A stretch of 64,000 nucleotides of DNA from an uncultured Roseburia sp. (GTDB taxonomy: Bacteria; Bacillota; Clostridia; Lachnospirales; Lachnospiraceae). Made by a program: the position numbers and the translations under genes. The stretch is from positions 115,073-179,072 of the forward strand of contig CANSKO010000002.1 in the NCBI GenBank assembly GCA_947647505.1. Direction: 5' to 3'. The notes under the pieces are model-generated. The model did no database searches. It saw nothing but the letters and a program-made list of their open reading frames with translations, and was not told the origin of the DNA. The first letter of the stretch is position 1. The number at the start of each line of letters is the position of its first letter. This document shows positions 43,477 to 51,868 of the stretch, one piece after another.

Positions 43477-44367
43477 ATGAAGATTACGAAACGATTGGAA
43501 ATGGAACGGGCAGGCATATCCTGCGAGCTGTTTCCACCCAAAAAAGAGCAGGAGCTGTCAAATGTCAGAGAAATTGTAAAGGAGATGGCGCGGTTTGCGC
43601 CGTCTTATATGAGCGTTACATATGGCGCGTCCGGAGGGACGGATGCATTTACGGTTGATCTTGCGAAAGCGGTGCAGGAGCAGAACCGGATTCCGGCGCT
43701 TGCGCATCTGACCTGTGTTTCTTCTGAAAAGGAGAAGGTGCGGGCTATGATTGCAAAGATGAAGGAGGCCGGGATCGAAAATATTCTGGCGCTGCGTGGA
43801 GATCTGCCGCAGGAAGCGGACTTTCCGCTGCCCGGACAGTATCATCATGCCGCGGAGCTGATTGCGGATATCAAAAGCCAGGGGGATTTCTGCATCGGCG
43901 GCGCCTGTTATCCGGAAGGCCATCCGGAGTCGAAAACAAAGGAAGAGGACCTTGCGCATCTGAAGGAAAAGGTGGATGCGGGCTGTGATTTTCTGACGAC
44001 GCAGATGTTTTTTGACAATAACGTATTTTTTCGTTTTCTGTATCAGGCGCACGGAAAGGGCATTGCCGTTCCTGTCGTGCCCGGCATTATGCCGGTGACG
44101 CATGCAAAGCAGATCCGGCGTATTCTTTCATTGTCCGCAAGCGTGCTCCCGCCGCGCTTTCAGGCGATCGTAGACCGGTTTGCCGATCGTCCGGCGGCGA
44201 TGCGGCAGGCGGGAATTGCGTTTGCAACGGAACAGATCCTCGATCTGTTTGCAAATGGCGTTTCCCATGTGCATCTTTATACGATGAACCGGCCGGACGT
44301 GGCAGGTGAAATTTTTCGGAATTTATCTGAAATTTTAGAAGAGCGGCAGCCTTCCACTTCACCGTAG
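43477..44367 (+). CDS. metF: Methylenetetrahydrofolate reductase
   Basis: Flavoenzyme of 296 residues that makes 5-methyl-tetrahydrofolate for methionine synthesis. Key motifs are ISCELFPPKKEQEL near residue 13 (catalytic Glu15 region), MSVTYGASGGT near 43, NILALRGDLPQEADFPL near 102 and GGACYPEGHPESKTKEEDL near 139. CDFLTTQMFFDNNVFFRFL near 169 completes the barrel. Starts 30 nt after the DapF-like gene. It is the last gene of that run and is convergent with the WYL regulator. Confidence 0.94.
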   Translation: MKITKRLEMERAGISCELFPPKKEQELSNVREIVKEMARFAPSYMSVTYGASGGTDAFTVDLAKAVQEQNRIPALAHLTCVSSEKEKVRAMIAKMKEAGIENILALRGDLPQEADFPLPGQYHHAAELIADIKSQGDFCIGGACYPEGHPESKTKEEDLAHLKEKVDAGCDFLTTQMFFDNNVFFRFLYQAHGKGIAVPVVPGIMPVTHAKQIRRILSLSASVLPPRFQAIVDRFADRPAAMRQAGIAFATEQILDLFANGVSHVHLYTMNRPDVAGEIFRNLSEILEERQPSTSP

Positions 44368-44391
44368 GGCGGATTGGCGCAGATTTGTGTA

Positions 44392-45324
44392 TCAGCTTTC
44401 GTAAAGCGCAGCGATCGTATGGATTCTGCGCTTTATTTCCGCCCGGATATGCAGCGGCTCCAGGCATTCGCATTTATTTCCAAAACTCAAAAGGAGATTG
44501 TAGTGGTATTCATTCTCTATGAAAGGGAACTGCACGATGTAATGTGAATCTCCGTCTGGCGAAAAATCTTCATAAGCGCAAAAATCAAGCGCTCTGTCCA
44601 TAATGGATTTATGTATGCGGATTTTAATTCTTGTCTGCAATGTTTCCCAAATATCGTCAAAATTCAACTGTGGTTTTTGCGTTTCGCGCGGTGTGAAAAT
44701 TTCCGTTTGCATTTGCAGGTTTGACATACGGGATAATCGAAATAATCGAAACGCATTTCTTTTGCGGCAATACCCCTGTAAGTACCAGTGACTGCCTTTT
44801 AATACAAGCTGATATGGCTCGACAGTTCGCGCGGTCTTCTTTCCATGATGCGCAATATATGCAAAGGACAGCAGCCGGCTTTCCTGCAACGCAGATTTTA
44901 TCGTTTCTATACAGGGCCGTATCGTTCTGCTGCCAGTCCACGGTCTGAAATCAATACAGATCTGACTGACCTTTAATTCAATTTCCTTCGCTCTGTCAGC
45001 GGGAATAAAGCTTCTGACTTTCGCAAGGGCGTGGATTAGTTCGTCGCCCCGCATGATGTCTGAAAGACTGGAAAGGCCCATCAAAAGAGCGGAAAGGTCG
45101 TCCGTCGAAAAAACCTTTTTATCCATTTTGTATCCTGGCATGATTTCAAAGCCGCCGCCAGCTCCCGATGCTCCGCGGACAGGAACGCCCGCCATGTTGA
45201 TCGCGTCGATATCGCGGTAGATGGTGCGGGGGGAAACTTCAAATATAGCTGCCAGCTCCTGTGCGCTTATCCGCTTTTTCTCCAGAAGTATCAGAATGAT
45301 ACTGACAAGCCTGTCTACTTTCAT
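44392..45324 (-). CDS. HTH- and WYL-domain transcriptional regulator (YafY type)
   Basis: DNA-binding regulator of 310 residues from ATG 45324, which has GAAAGGAGACTGCCGG before it. N-terminal helix-turn-helix is residues 1-55 (ELAAIFEVSPRTIYRDI). The WYL domain follows near 150-200 with EPYQLVLKGSHWYLQGYC. The C-terminal part (WCX) helps oligomerise. WYL proteins often sense nucleic acids or metabolites. It diverges from the DJ-1-like gene and overlaps an 8-bp inverted repeat in the spacer, so it probably controls both units. About 40% GC in the stretch 44701-44760, lower than the neighbours. Confidence 0.88.
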   Translation of the reverse strand: MKVDRLVSIILILLEKKRISAQELAAIFEVSPRTIYRDIDAINMAGVPVRGASGAGGGFEIMPGYKMDKKVFSTDDLSALLMGLSSLSDIMRGDELIHALAKVRSFIPADRAKEIELKVSQICIDFRPWTGSRTIRPCIETIKSALQESRLLSFAYIAHHGKKTARTVEPYQLVLKGSHWYLQGYCRKRNAFRLFRLSRMSNLQMQTEIFTPRETQKPQLNFDDIWETLQTRIKIRIHKSIMDRALDFCAYEDFSPDGDSHYIVQFPFIENEYHYNLLLSFGNKCECLEPLHIRAEIKRRIHTIAALYES

Positions 45325-45341
45325 CCGGCAGTCTCCTTTCG

Positions 45342-45374
45342 ATTTCAATTGTTGCCATACTGCTGTCAACAATT
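45342..45374. promoter_or_regulatory. Operator and promoter between WYL regulator and DJ-1-like gene
   Basis: AATTGTTG (45347-45354) and its inverse CAACAATT (45367-45374) are 12 nt apart. On the - strand TTGACA (complement of 45364-45369) and TGAAAT (complement of 45342-45347), 16 nt apart, form a promoter overlapping this repeat. It fits autoregulation of the WYL gene. Confidence 0.55.
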
Positions 45375-45431
45375 ACATGGTACAATAAAAAAGAAAGGAA
45401 CGCAAGAAAACAGAGAAGACGGAGGGAAATT

Positions 45432-46070
45432 ATGTTTACAGTTTATGTTTATGTTCTGGATACTTTGGCGGACTGGGAGCTTGGGCATGTTATGTCGGAG
45501 CTTCATTCTGGTCGGTTTTTCAAAAAGGATGCGGGGCGCGTGTCGCTGAAAACAGTCGGCTGCACGGGGGAGCCAATCTGTACAATGGGCGGTCTGACAA
45601 TCATGCCGGATGGCACGATTGACGATATGGAGGTGTGTGAAACAAGCGTGCTGCTTTTACCGGGCGCAGATACATGGAACGACCCGAGGCATGGAGCGAT
45701 CCTTAAAAAAGCGGGCGAGTTTCTCTCTTCTGGCGCTACGGTGTGCGCAATTTGCGGCGCAACCGCTGCGCTTGCAGAGACCGGGCTGTTGGATCGTCGT
45801 TTGCATACCAGTAATGGGCCCGGATTTCTTGAAATGGCGTCTCCCTGCTATAAAGGGCAGAGTTTTTATGCAGATCAGCCGTCAGTGGCGGATCACAACC
45901 TGATTACGGCCGGTTCTACCGGAGCTTTGCTGTGGGCGAAGCAAATTATAGAACGTTTGGGCGTTTTTGAAGCAGATACGCTGGAAGCGTGGTACGCTTA
46001 TTTTGCTACAGGTAAGCCGGAGCATTTCTTTGCCCTTATGCAGACCTTGCCGTCTGCCAATGGAAACTGA
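45432..46070 (+). CDS. DJ-1/PfpI family (class I glutamine amidotransferase-like)
   Basis: 212 residues. The nucleophile elbow is ATVCAICGATAALAETGLL near residue 104 (Cys in AICGAT), and GGLTIMPDGTIDDM near 54 and LLLPGADTW near 77 are the other DJ-1/PfpI marks. The family includes chaperones, glyoxalases and proteases, so activity is not fixed. Divergent from the WYL regulator by about 107 nt. It is likely induced by what that regulator senses. A convergent SpoVB-like gene starts its 3' end 17 nt beyond. Confidence 0.88.
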   Translation: MFTVYVYVLDTLADWELGHVMSELHSGRFFKKDAGRVSLKTVGCTGEPICTMGGLTIMPDGTIDDMEVCETSVLLLPGADTWNDPRHGAILKKAGEFLSSGATVCAICGATAALAETGLLDRRLHTSNGPGFLEMASPCYKGQSFYADQPSVADHNLITAGSTGALLWAKQIIERLGVFEADTLEAWYAYFATGKPEHFFALMQTLPSANGN

Positions 46071-46087
46071 TGCAACAAAACAGCCGC

Positions 46088-47413
46088 CTATGCGCGCAGT
46101 CTTTTTTTCCAGAGTATCCATACGGACAGTCCGGACGTTAAAATCTGGCTGAGCAGCATGCCGGTCAGGTAGGCCTTCAGTCCGTACTTTGGCACCTGAA
46201 AATAGACGAAGCCGATGCGTACGGCAATGCCGGTCAGATTTAAAAGGAACGGATAGCCTGGCATGCCAAGCCCGTGCATAATGCTCGATAAGAGCGATGA
46301 TAAAAACAAAAACGGGCAGATAAAGCTTAACATGCGGATGAAGGTTCCGGCGAGCGCATTGTGGAACAGAAAGTCTCCGATCCATGTTCCGGTCAGAAGG
46401 AAGCCCCCGGTACAGATGGAGCCAAGCAGCAGACACGTAAAAATCGTCTGATAAATGGTGCGCCGGATGCGGAGGCTGTTTCCCTGGCTGTCTGCTTCGG
46501 AAATAGCCGGAAGCAGCATGACCGAAACGGAGTTTGTGAATACGGTCGGGAATGTGATGACGGAGAGCGCCATGCCGGTCAGCACGCCGTAAACGCTGAG
46601 GGCATCCGACTGGTTATAGCCAAACTGCACAAGCCGTGATGGAATCAGGATGGACTCAAAGCTGACAAATAACGTTAAGGCGAGACGATTCATGCTTAAC
46701 GGCACGGAGTAGGCAAGCAGCTTTCGGCCGGGCGAGGCGACCCGAAATCCCGAGGAGGGCGTTTTTTTGTCTTCGGAAAGCATCAGGGAAGTGACGCAGA
46801 GGAGAAACGCCCCGGCTTCTCCGGCTACCAGTCCCCAGACGGCAATGGAAGCGTCTATGGATTTGCCCTGCTCGATCTGTATCCGGTAGAGGAACCAGAC
46901 AAAGGCGACGCGGACGAACTGTTCCATAAAGGAAGAAGCGGCAGGAATGCCGGCTTTTTTTTTGCCGTAATAATAGCCGTGGATGCAGGAATGCACCGAA
47001 GCAAGCGGAACGGAACAGGCCAGAATCGGGATCAGCGGTTCACAGCGCGGCTCAAGCAGGATATGTCTGGCGATAAACGCGGCGTGACGGCATAATAGAA
47101 GCAGGATGCCGACCGAAAGCGCGCCGGAAATCAGCAGGCAGACGCGCAAAAAGCGCCGGGGCGAGGAAGCGTCCCGTTCCTGATATTCCGCGATGTATTT
47201 GGAGAGCGCCGTTGAAAGCCCGGAGACGGTTATGGCGTAGCAAATGGTGGAAATGGGAAAAATAAGCTGGTAAATGCCAAGTCCTTCTGCACCGATTGTT
47301 CTTGAGAGGAATATCCTATAGAAGAAGCCTATGATTTTGCCAAGAACGCCGGAGGCGGTCAGAAGCAGCGTGCCGGATATGACCGGATTTTTCAGTTTGT
47401 TGCGTATCTGCAC
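46088..47413 (-). CDS. SpoVB-like flippase (MOP/PST superfamily)
   Basis: 441-residue integral membrane protein with about 12 or more hydrophobic segments. SGTLLLTASGVLGKIIGFFYRIFLSRTIGAEGLGIYQL opens like SpoVB/MurJ lipid flippases (only landmarks quoted: GxxGxxYRxxLSRxxGAEGxGxY). Putative function is flipping a lipid-linked precursor for spore cortex or capsule. B. subtilis SpoVB is a sporulation protein, but MurJ, CpsU and others share the fold. The start is GTG with a GGTGA site. A sigma-E-like promoter may lie in front. Confidence 0.85.
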   Translation of the reverse strand: MQIRNKLKNPVISGTLLLTASGVLGKIIGFFYRIFLSRTIGAEGLGIYQLIFPISTICYAITVSGLSTALSKYIAEYQERDASSPRRFLRVCLLISGALSVGILLLLCRHAAFIARHILLEPRCEPLIPILACSVPLASVHSCIHGYYYGKKKAGIPAASSFMEQFVRVAFVWFLYRIQIEQGKSIDASIAVWGLVAGEAGAFLLCVTSLMLSEDKKTPSSGFRVASPGRKLLAYSVPLSMNRLALTLFVSFESILIPSRLVQFGYNQSDALSVYGVLTGMALSVITFPTVFTNSVSVMLLPAISEADSQGNSLRIRRTIYQTIFTCLLLGSICTGGFLLTGTWIGDFLFHNALAGTFIRMLSFICPFLFLSSLLSSIMHGLGMPGYPFLLNLTGIAVRIGFVYFQVPKYGLKAYLTGMLLSQILTSGLSVWILWKKRLRA

Positions 47414-47442
47414 GAAATCACCATTAAAATCAGGGTTTATGC

Positions 47443-47469
47443 ATTATATGAGAAATGGAGTGTAAAAAT
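47443..47469 (-). promoter_or_regulatory. Possible sigma-E promoter of the SpoVB-like gene
   Basis: On the - strand CATATAAT (complement of 47443-47450) is one change from the sigma-E -10 CATACANT; ATTTT (complement of 47465-47469) lies 14 nt upstream, one change from ATATT. Weak match, about 30 nt before the start. Confidence 0.3.
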
Positions 47470-48637
47470 GAGTGAGATGATTTATCTGGATCACGCGGCT
47501 ACGACAAGGACTTTGCCGGAAGTGTTAGAAGCGATGGAGCCGTATCAGGACATTTATTATGGAAATCCTTCGACGATCTATGAATTTGGAGAAAAAAGCA
47601 GAGAAGCGATCGAGAGGGCGCGTCAGATCATTGCGCGTACGATTCACGCGAGGCCGGAAGAGATTTTTTTTACATCGGGAGGAACGGAATCGGATAATTG
47701 GGCGCTTAAGGAGGCTGTGCAGCTGCACAAAAGCAGAAACGGAAGGCGGCGGGCGCACATTCTGACGACGCCGATTGAACATCACGCCATTTTAAACAGC
47801 TGTAAGGAGCTTGCGCAGTCGGACTGTGACGTTTCCGAGCTGAAGGTGGATGGCAGCGGAAGAGTCATTTTAAAAGATGCGGAGCAGGCCGTTATGGAAC
47901 ATGAAAACGTCTGCCTTTTGTCGGTGATGTATGCAAACAATGAGATTGGAACGATTGAGCCGATTGACGAGCTGGGGCGGATGGCGAGGAAGCGAAATCT
48001 GATTTTCCATACGGACGCTGTGCAGGCGTATGGACATCTGCCGATTCATGTGCAAAGGGATCACATTGATATGTTAAGCGCCAGCGCGCATAAGTTCGGA
48101 GGGCCAAAGGGCGTGGGATTTTTGTATATTCGAAAGGAGATCAATCTTCCGGCGTTTGTCCACGGCGGCGCGCAGGAGAGCAATCGCCGGGCCGGGACGG
48201 AAAATGTGCCGGGCATCGTAGGAATGGGAAAAGCGGCGGAGCTTGCGCACAGGAGAATGCGTATGGAAAGCAGCCGAATCCGCTATTTAAGGGATTATCT
48301 GTCGCATCGTATTTTGCAGGAAATTCCGGACGTCATCATGACGGGGAATCGAAAGTTTCGCCTTTCAAACAATGCGAGCTTTTGTTTTCGGGGCATTACC
48401 GGCGAAGCGGCCGCGATTCTTCTGGATACGCAGGGGATTTGCGTTTCGTCCGGGTCGGCCTGTTCAACGGGGAGCCTGGAGGATTCGCATGTGTTAGTGG
48501 CGATCGGACTTGACAGCGAATGGGCGCAGGGCGCAGTGCGGATTACGCTTGGCGCGGAAAATACGAAAGAACAGATGGATTATACGGTGGAGAAATTAAA
48601 GATGGTCGTGGCGGATATGCGCGGAACGGCGGCGTGA
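47468..48637 (+). CDS. Cysteine desulfurase (NifS/IscS type)
   Basis: PLP enzyme of 389 residues that strips sulfur from cysteine for Fe-S clusters or tRNA thiolation. The PLP lysine is K209 in SASAHKFGGPKG, and the mobile sulfur-accepting loop holds C332 in SSGSACSTG. IYLDHAATTR at the start and FTSGGTESDNWALK near residue 72 are typical. mnmA follows 1.3 kb later, which suggests sulfur relay for 2-thiouridine, though two cobalamin-related genes separate them. Iron-sulfur scaffold genes are not visible. Confidence 0.94.
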   Translation: MSEMIYLDHAATTRTLPEVLEAMEPYQDIYYGNPSTIYEFGEKSREAIERARQIIARTIHARPEEIFFTSGGTESDNWALKEAVQLHKSRNGRRRAHILTTPIEHHAILNSCKELAQSDCDVSELKVDGSGRVILKDAEQAVMEHENVCLLSVMYANNEIGTIEPIDELGRMARKRNLIFHTDAVQAYGHLPIHVQRDHIDMLSASAHKFGGPKGVGFLYIRKEINLPAFVHGGAQESNRRAGTENVPGIVGMGKAAELAHRRMRMESSRIRYLRDYLSHRILQEIPDVIMTGNRKFRLSNNASFCFRGITGEAAAILLDTQGICVSSGSACSTGSLEDSHVLVAIGLDSEWAQGAVRITLGAENTKEQMDYTVEKLKMVVADMRGTAA

Positions 48638-48662
48638 TGTTTGCGGCAGAAGAAAAATGCAG

Positions 48663-48691
48663 TTGACGTAAGGCGCGTGGCATATTATGAT
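48663..48691 (+). promoter_or_regulatory. Promoter of the cobalamin-riboswitch transcript
   Basis: TTGACG (48663-48668) and TATGAT (48686-48691), spacer 17 nt, just before the riboswitch. Confidence 0.6.
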
Positions 48692-48697
48692 AGAAGC

Positions 48698-48850
48698 TGT
48701 CTGGGGAAACAGGTGTAAGTCCTGTACGAGCCCGTCGCCGTGAGGCGCATACAAGATGCGGAAAGCCTGACCGGAATGCCACAGTTCCGGGAAACGCCAT
48801 TGGAGCAGCTCTGAGAAGGCCGGCTTTCTGACGCGCCAAGTCGGAATATC
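48698..48850 (+). ncRNA. Cobalamin riboswitch
   Basis: The leader has the conserved 5' core GGGGAAACAGGTGTAAGTCC followed by TGTACGAGCCCGTCGCC and a 3' B12-box-like AAGCCTGACCGGAATGCC. This architecture matches adenosylcobalamin-type riboswitches, though the B12 box is somewhat divergent. It precedes the DUF4430 lipoprotein and an ECF S-component gene, so it probably turns off cobalamin uptake when B12 is plentiful. The following GC-rich stretch 48879-48900 (ACCGCGGGCGCCGGTTTTGC) may be the expression platform. Confidence 0.82.
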
Positions 48851-48928
48851 CAGAGAAAAGCATCCCCTTTTTACAACCGCGGGCGCCGGTTTTGCGGGGA
48901 AATCAAACATCAAAGGAGAAATGAAAAC

Positions 48929-49393
48929 ATGCAAACGAAAGCAGGAAAAGCAGCTTCGTCATGGGTCCTTTGCGTGGCGCTTATTGTGGCTATGGCGCTG
49001 ATGGCAGCTGGCTGTAATGGCGGAACGAAAGAAGAGGCGCCTTCTGGCACGGAGTCGCAGGCAGACGGACTGTCGTCCGATGGAACCGTTCTGGGAGAAG
49101 GCGATACGGTATTTTTCTTTACCGTGACGGATCAGGAGGGAAACGAAACGCAGTTTGAAATCCATACGGACAAGGAGACGGTGGGAGAAGCGCTGCTTGC
49201 GGTCGATCTGATTGCAGGAGAAGAGAGCGAGTACGGCCTGATGGTGACAACCGTCAACGGAATAACGGCGGATTATGAGAAGGACGGCATATACTGGGCC
49301 TTTTATATCGACGGCGCGTATGCACAGACAGGCGTAGACGCGACGGAGATCAAAGAAGGAGAGCAGTACGCATTTAAAATCGAAAAGGCATGA
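48929..49393 (+). CDS. DUF4430 lipoprotein, likely cobalamin-binding
   Basis: 154-residue lipoprotein: signal peptide with lipobox AAGC (lipidated C29), acidic linker, then a DUF4430 domain (FFFTVTDQEGNETQFEIHT onward, residues about 62-154). DUF4430 resembles the C-terminal part of transcobalamin/intrinsic factor. With the cobalamin riboswitch in front and an ECF-type S component overlapping it by 4 nt, a role capturing B12 outside the cell is a fair inference, not shown. AAAGGAG is near the start. Confidence 0.78.
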   Translation: MQTKAGKAASSWVLCVALIVAMALMAAGCNGGTKEEAPSGTESQADGLSSDGTVLGEGDTVFFFTVTDQEGNETQFEIHTDKETVGEALLAVDLIAGEESEYGLMVTTVNGITADYEKDGIYWAFYIDGAYAQTGVDATEIKEGEQYAFKIEKA

Positions 49394-49914
49394 AGCTGAC
49401 AAACAGGGAAATCGCTGTTTTTGGAATGCTGGGAGCGGCGATGTACGCATCCAAAACGCTGATGGAATTTGCGCCAAATATACATCTGGTTGGCGTGTTT
49501 ACCATTGCGTTTACCGTTGTATACCGGACAAAAGCGCTGTATCCCATCTATACGTTTGTGCTGCTGACCGGATTTTTCAGCGGTTTTGCCGTTTGGTGGA
49601 TTCCGTATCTTTACATATGGACCATTCTCTGGGGCGTAACGATGCTCCTTCCGGAACGCATGCCGAAAAAAATACGGCCGCTTGCGTATATGGCGGTCTG
49701 CGCGGCGCATGGCTTTTTGTTTGGGACGCTGTATGCGCCGGTGCAGGCGATTTTGTATGGACTGGGCTTTCGCGGCATGATCGCCTGGATCATTGCGGGA
49801 CTGCCGTTTGACGCGATGCATGGCGTCAGTAATTTTTTCTGCGGCATATTGATTGCGCCTGTGATTCTGGCGCTGCGGCTTGCGGAGAAAAATACGCAGA
49901 ATCGCCAATCGTAA
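49390..49914 (+). CDS. ECF transporter S component, probably cobalamin (CbrT-like)
   Basis: 174-residue hydrophobic protein with five to six transmembrane segments. TNREIAVFGMLGAAMYASKTLM at the N-terminus and AAHGFLFGTLYAPVQAILYG in the middle fit energy-coupling-factor substrate-binding (S) components of the CbrT group. S components work with shared EcfA-A'-T, which are not in the window. It overlaps the DUF4430 gene (ATGA) and lies under the cobalamin riboswitch, so cobalamin is the predicted substrate; other S components share the fold. Confidence 0.75.
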   Translation: MKLTNREIAVFGMLGAAMYASKTLMEFAPNIHLVGVFTIAFTVVYRTKALYPIYTFVLLTGFFSGFAVWWIPYLYIWTILWGVTMLLPERMPKKIRPLAYMAVCAAHGFLFGTLYAPVQAILYGLGFRGMIAWIIAGLPFDAMHGVSNFFCGILIAPVILALRLAEKNTQNRQS

Positions 49915-49919
49915 TTTTT

Positions 49920-49961
49920 GCCGGATGCCGGAACAGACGCGTGTCTGCTCCGGCATCCGGC
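49920..49961. repeat. Long inverted repeat between cbrT-like gene and mnmA
   Basis: GCCGGATGCCGGA at 49920-49932 pairs with TCCGGCATCCGGC (49949-49961) over 13 bp, with further pairing inside. No T-tract follows, so a simple terminator is doubtful. It sits at 49920, just after the cbrT-like gene. Confidence 0.55.
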
Positions 49962-49983
49962 GTTAGAAAGAAATGGAGAAAAG

Positions 49984-51036
49984 ATGGAAAAAAAGAAAGT
50001 AGTGGTTGGAATGTCAGGCGGCGTGGACTCTTCTGCGGCCGCTTATCTGTTGAAGGAGCAGGGCTGCGACGTCATTGGCGTTACGATGCGCATGTGGACG
50101 GAAGGGGAGGACGATTGCTTCCCTGCTGCGCAGGATGCAAGGCGCGTTGCCAAAGCGCTTGACATTCCATTTTACGTGTTTGATTTTCGGCAGGAATTTA
50201 AGAAAAACGTCGTGGATTATTTTACAGAGGAATATACGCGGGGAAGGACGCCAAATCCCTGTATCGTCTGCAATCGGGCCATAAAATGGGAGGCGTTGTT
50301 AAAACGTGGCAGAGAGCTTGGCGCGGACGCCGTTGCGACCGGACATTATGCCAGAATTGTGAAGCGGGAAAACGGAAGATATGCCGTGTCTGCGGCAAAA
50401 ACGACAGCAAAAGACCAGACATACGCGCTTTATCGTCTGACGCAGGAGCAGCTTGCGCATACATGGATGCCGGCAGGCGATTATGAAAAAGAAGAGATTC
50501 GAATGATTGCGCGTAAAGCGCGTCTTCCTGTAGCGGACAAGCCGGACAGCCAGGAAATCTGTTTTATACCGGATCAGGATTATGCCGGATTTATCCGGCG
50601 CATGGGAAGGAAAAGCGCGCCAGAGGGCGGAAATTTCGTAACGGCTGACGGAAACGTCCTCGGCAGACATAAAGGCATCATTCATTATACGGTCGGACAG
50701 CGAAAAGGCTTACATCTTGCAATGGGGAAGCCGGTGTTTGTAACCGAGATACGGCCGGAAACAAATGAAGTGGTGATCGGGGATGCGGAGGATGTGTTTG
50801 AACGGGAGTGCATCATAGAAGATGTGCAGTATATGGGCGTGGAACGGATTACAGACGGCATGCGCATGCTGACAAAGGTCCGTTATGCGCACAAAGGCGC
50901 AATGGCGTCGCTGCATCCGCTTTCTGACGGGCGGATACAGGTCGTGTTCGACGAACCGCAGCGGGCCATTACGCCGGGGCAGTCGGCCGTTTTTTATGAT
51001 GGCGGCTGCGTTGCCGGCGGCGGCGTGATTTTATAG
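49984..51036 (+). CDS. mnmA: tRNA-specific 2-thiouridylase MnmA
   Basis: 350-residue ATP pyrophosphatase-type enzyme that thiolates U34 of tRNA-Lys, -Glu and -Gln, using sulfur delivered from cysteine desulfurase. VVVGMSGGVDSSAAAYLLKEQG at the start is the PP-loop, NPCIVCNRAIKW (catalytic Cys, about residue 98) and SQEICFIPDQDY (about 194) carry the two sulfur Cys, and GQRKGLHLAMGKPVFVTEI follows. The start is ATG 49984 with ATGGAGAAAAG. An upstream in-frame ATG is inside the inverted repeat and less likely. Confidence 0.95.
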   Translation: MEKKKVVVGMSGGVDSSAAAYLLKEQGCDVIGVTMRMWTEGEDDCFPAAQDARRVAKALDIPFYVFDFRQEFKKNVVDYFTEEYTRGRTPNPCIVCNRAIKWEALLKRGRELGADAVATGHYARIVKRENGRYAVSAAKTTAKDQTYALYRLTQEQLAHTWMPAGDYEKEEIRMIARKARLPVADKPDSQEICFIPDQDYAGFIRRMGRKSAPEGGNFVTADGNVLGRHKGIIHYTVGQRKGLHLAMGKPVFVTEIRPETNEVVIGDAEDVFERECIIEDVQYMGVERITDGMRMLTKVRYAHKGAMASLHPLSDGRIQVVFDEPQRAITPGQSAVFYDGGCVAGGGVIL

Positions 51037-51055
51037 CTTCCGATGAGATGGCTTT

Positions 51056-51853
51056 TCAGAGCGGAAGAAAGACGGGAGAACGCTGTTTGAATACGGTATA
51101 GTGCGTAAATCCGGCGGATTCTGCAATGGCGCGCAGACGGTCATACGCAAATGCGACATGCTCCGGGCTGTGCGCGTCCGCGCCAAACGTCAGGATTTCG
51201 CCGCCAAGCGCGCGATAGCGTTTCAAAATCTCTTCTGTGGGGTGCGGATGGTTCAGTCCGTATTTAAAACCGGCCATGTTCAGCTCGATGCCCTTTCCCT
51301 TTGCAAGCAGCGCGCGAAGAATCGCGTCGATGACATCCTGATATTTGGAATAGGAGTACGCTGCATTTTTGTTCGGGCCATAGCGCACGACGTAATCGAG
51401 ATGTCCATACACGTCAAAGTCGTCAAAGACGGCGATGTTTTCCAGAATGCATTCGAAATATTCCAGGTAGGCCTCGTGTTCTGTTTTTCCCTGATAAAAT
51501 GCGGGATAATAGGGATCGAAGCCATGCACGACGTGCGATGAGCCAATGATAAAGTCGAACGGCTTTTTTGCCGTAAACGCTTCGTAGCGCTCCTTTAACT
51601 GCGGCTGCAGCCCAAGCTCTGCGCCGATTCGGACTTCGATCCGGTCGGCATAGGAGAGCTGCAGCGCTTTTAAGGTCGCGGCATATTCGTCCGGGTCAAA
51701 CTGAAACGAAACGGGACCCGGGTAATCATAGTCGATGTGGTCTGTAAAGCAGACGCCGTCCAGACGCTTTTCGATGGCGGAGCGAATCATCTGCTCCGGT
51801 TCTGCCGTACTGTCGCCGGAAAACCGGCTGTGCATATGCGTATCCCAATACAT
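51056..51853 (-). CDS. hisK: PHP-type histidinol phosphatase (HisK/HisJ family)
   Basis: 265 residues of the polymerase-and-histidinol-phosphatase metal fold. The four PHP motifs are DTHMHSRFSGDS (residues 4-15), FTDHIDYDYPG near 36, IGSSHVVHG near 103 and GADAHSPEHVAFAYDR near 226. It should dephosphorylate histidinol phosphate, filling the step missing from the his operon of this window. Other PHP activities cannot be excluded. It is last in a unit with the Cof-type phosphatase and converges on mnmA. Confidence 0.85.
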   Translation of the reverse strand: MYWDTHMHSRFSGDSTAEPEQMIRSAIEKRLDGVCFTDHIDYDYPGPVSFQFDPDEYAATLKALQLSYADRIEVRIGAELGLQPQLKERYEAFTAKKPFDFIIGSSHVVHGFDPYYPAFYQGKTEHEAYLEYFECILENIAVFDDFDVYGHLDYVVRYGPNKNAAYSYSKYQDVIDAILRALLAKGKGIELNMAGFKYGLNHPHPTEEILKRYRALGGEILTFGADAHSPEHVAFAYDRLRAIAESAGFTHYTVFKQRSPVFLPL

Positions 51854-51868
51854 GTCAGGCCCTCCTTT

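Noticed and set aside
51037..51070. CTTCCG ... CGGAAG hairpin between mnmA and hisK
   Set aside because: Only 6 bp of pairing with a long loop and no T-tract.
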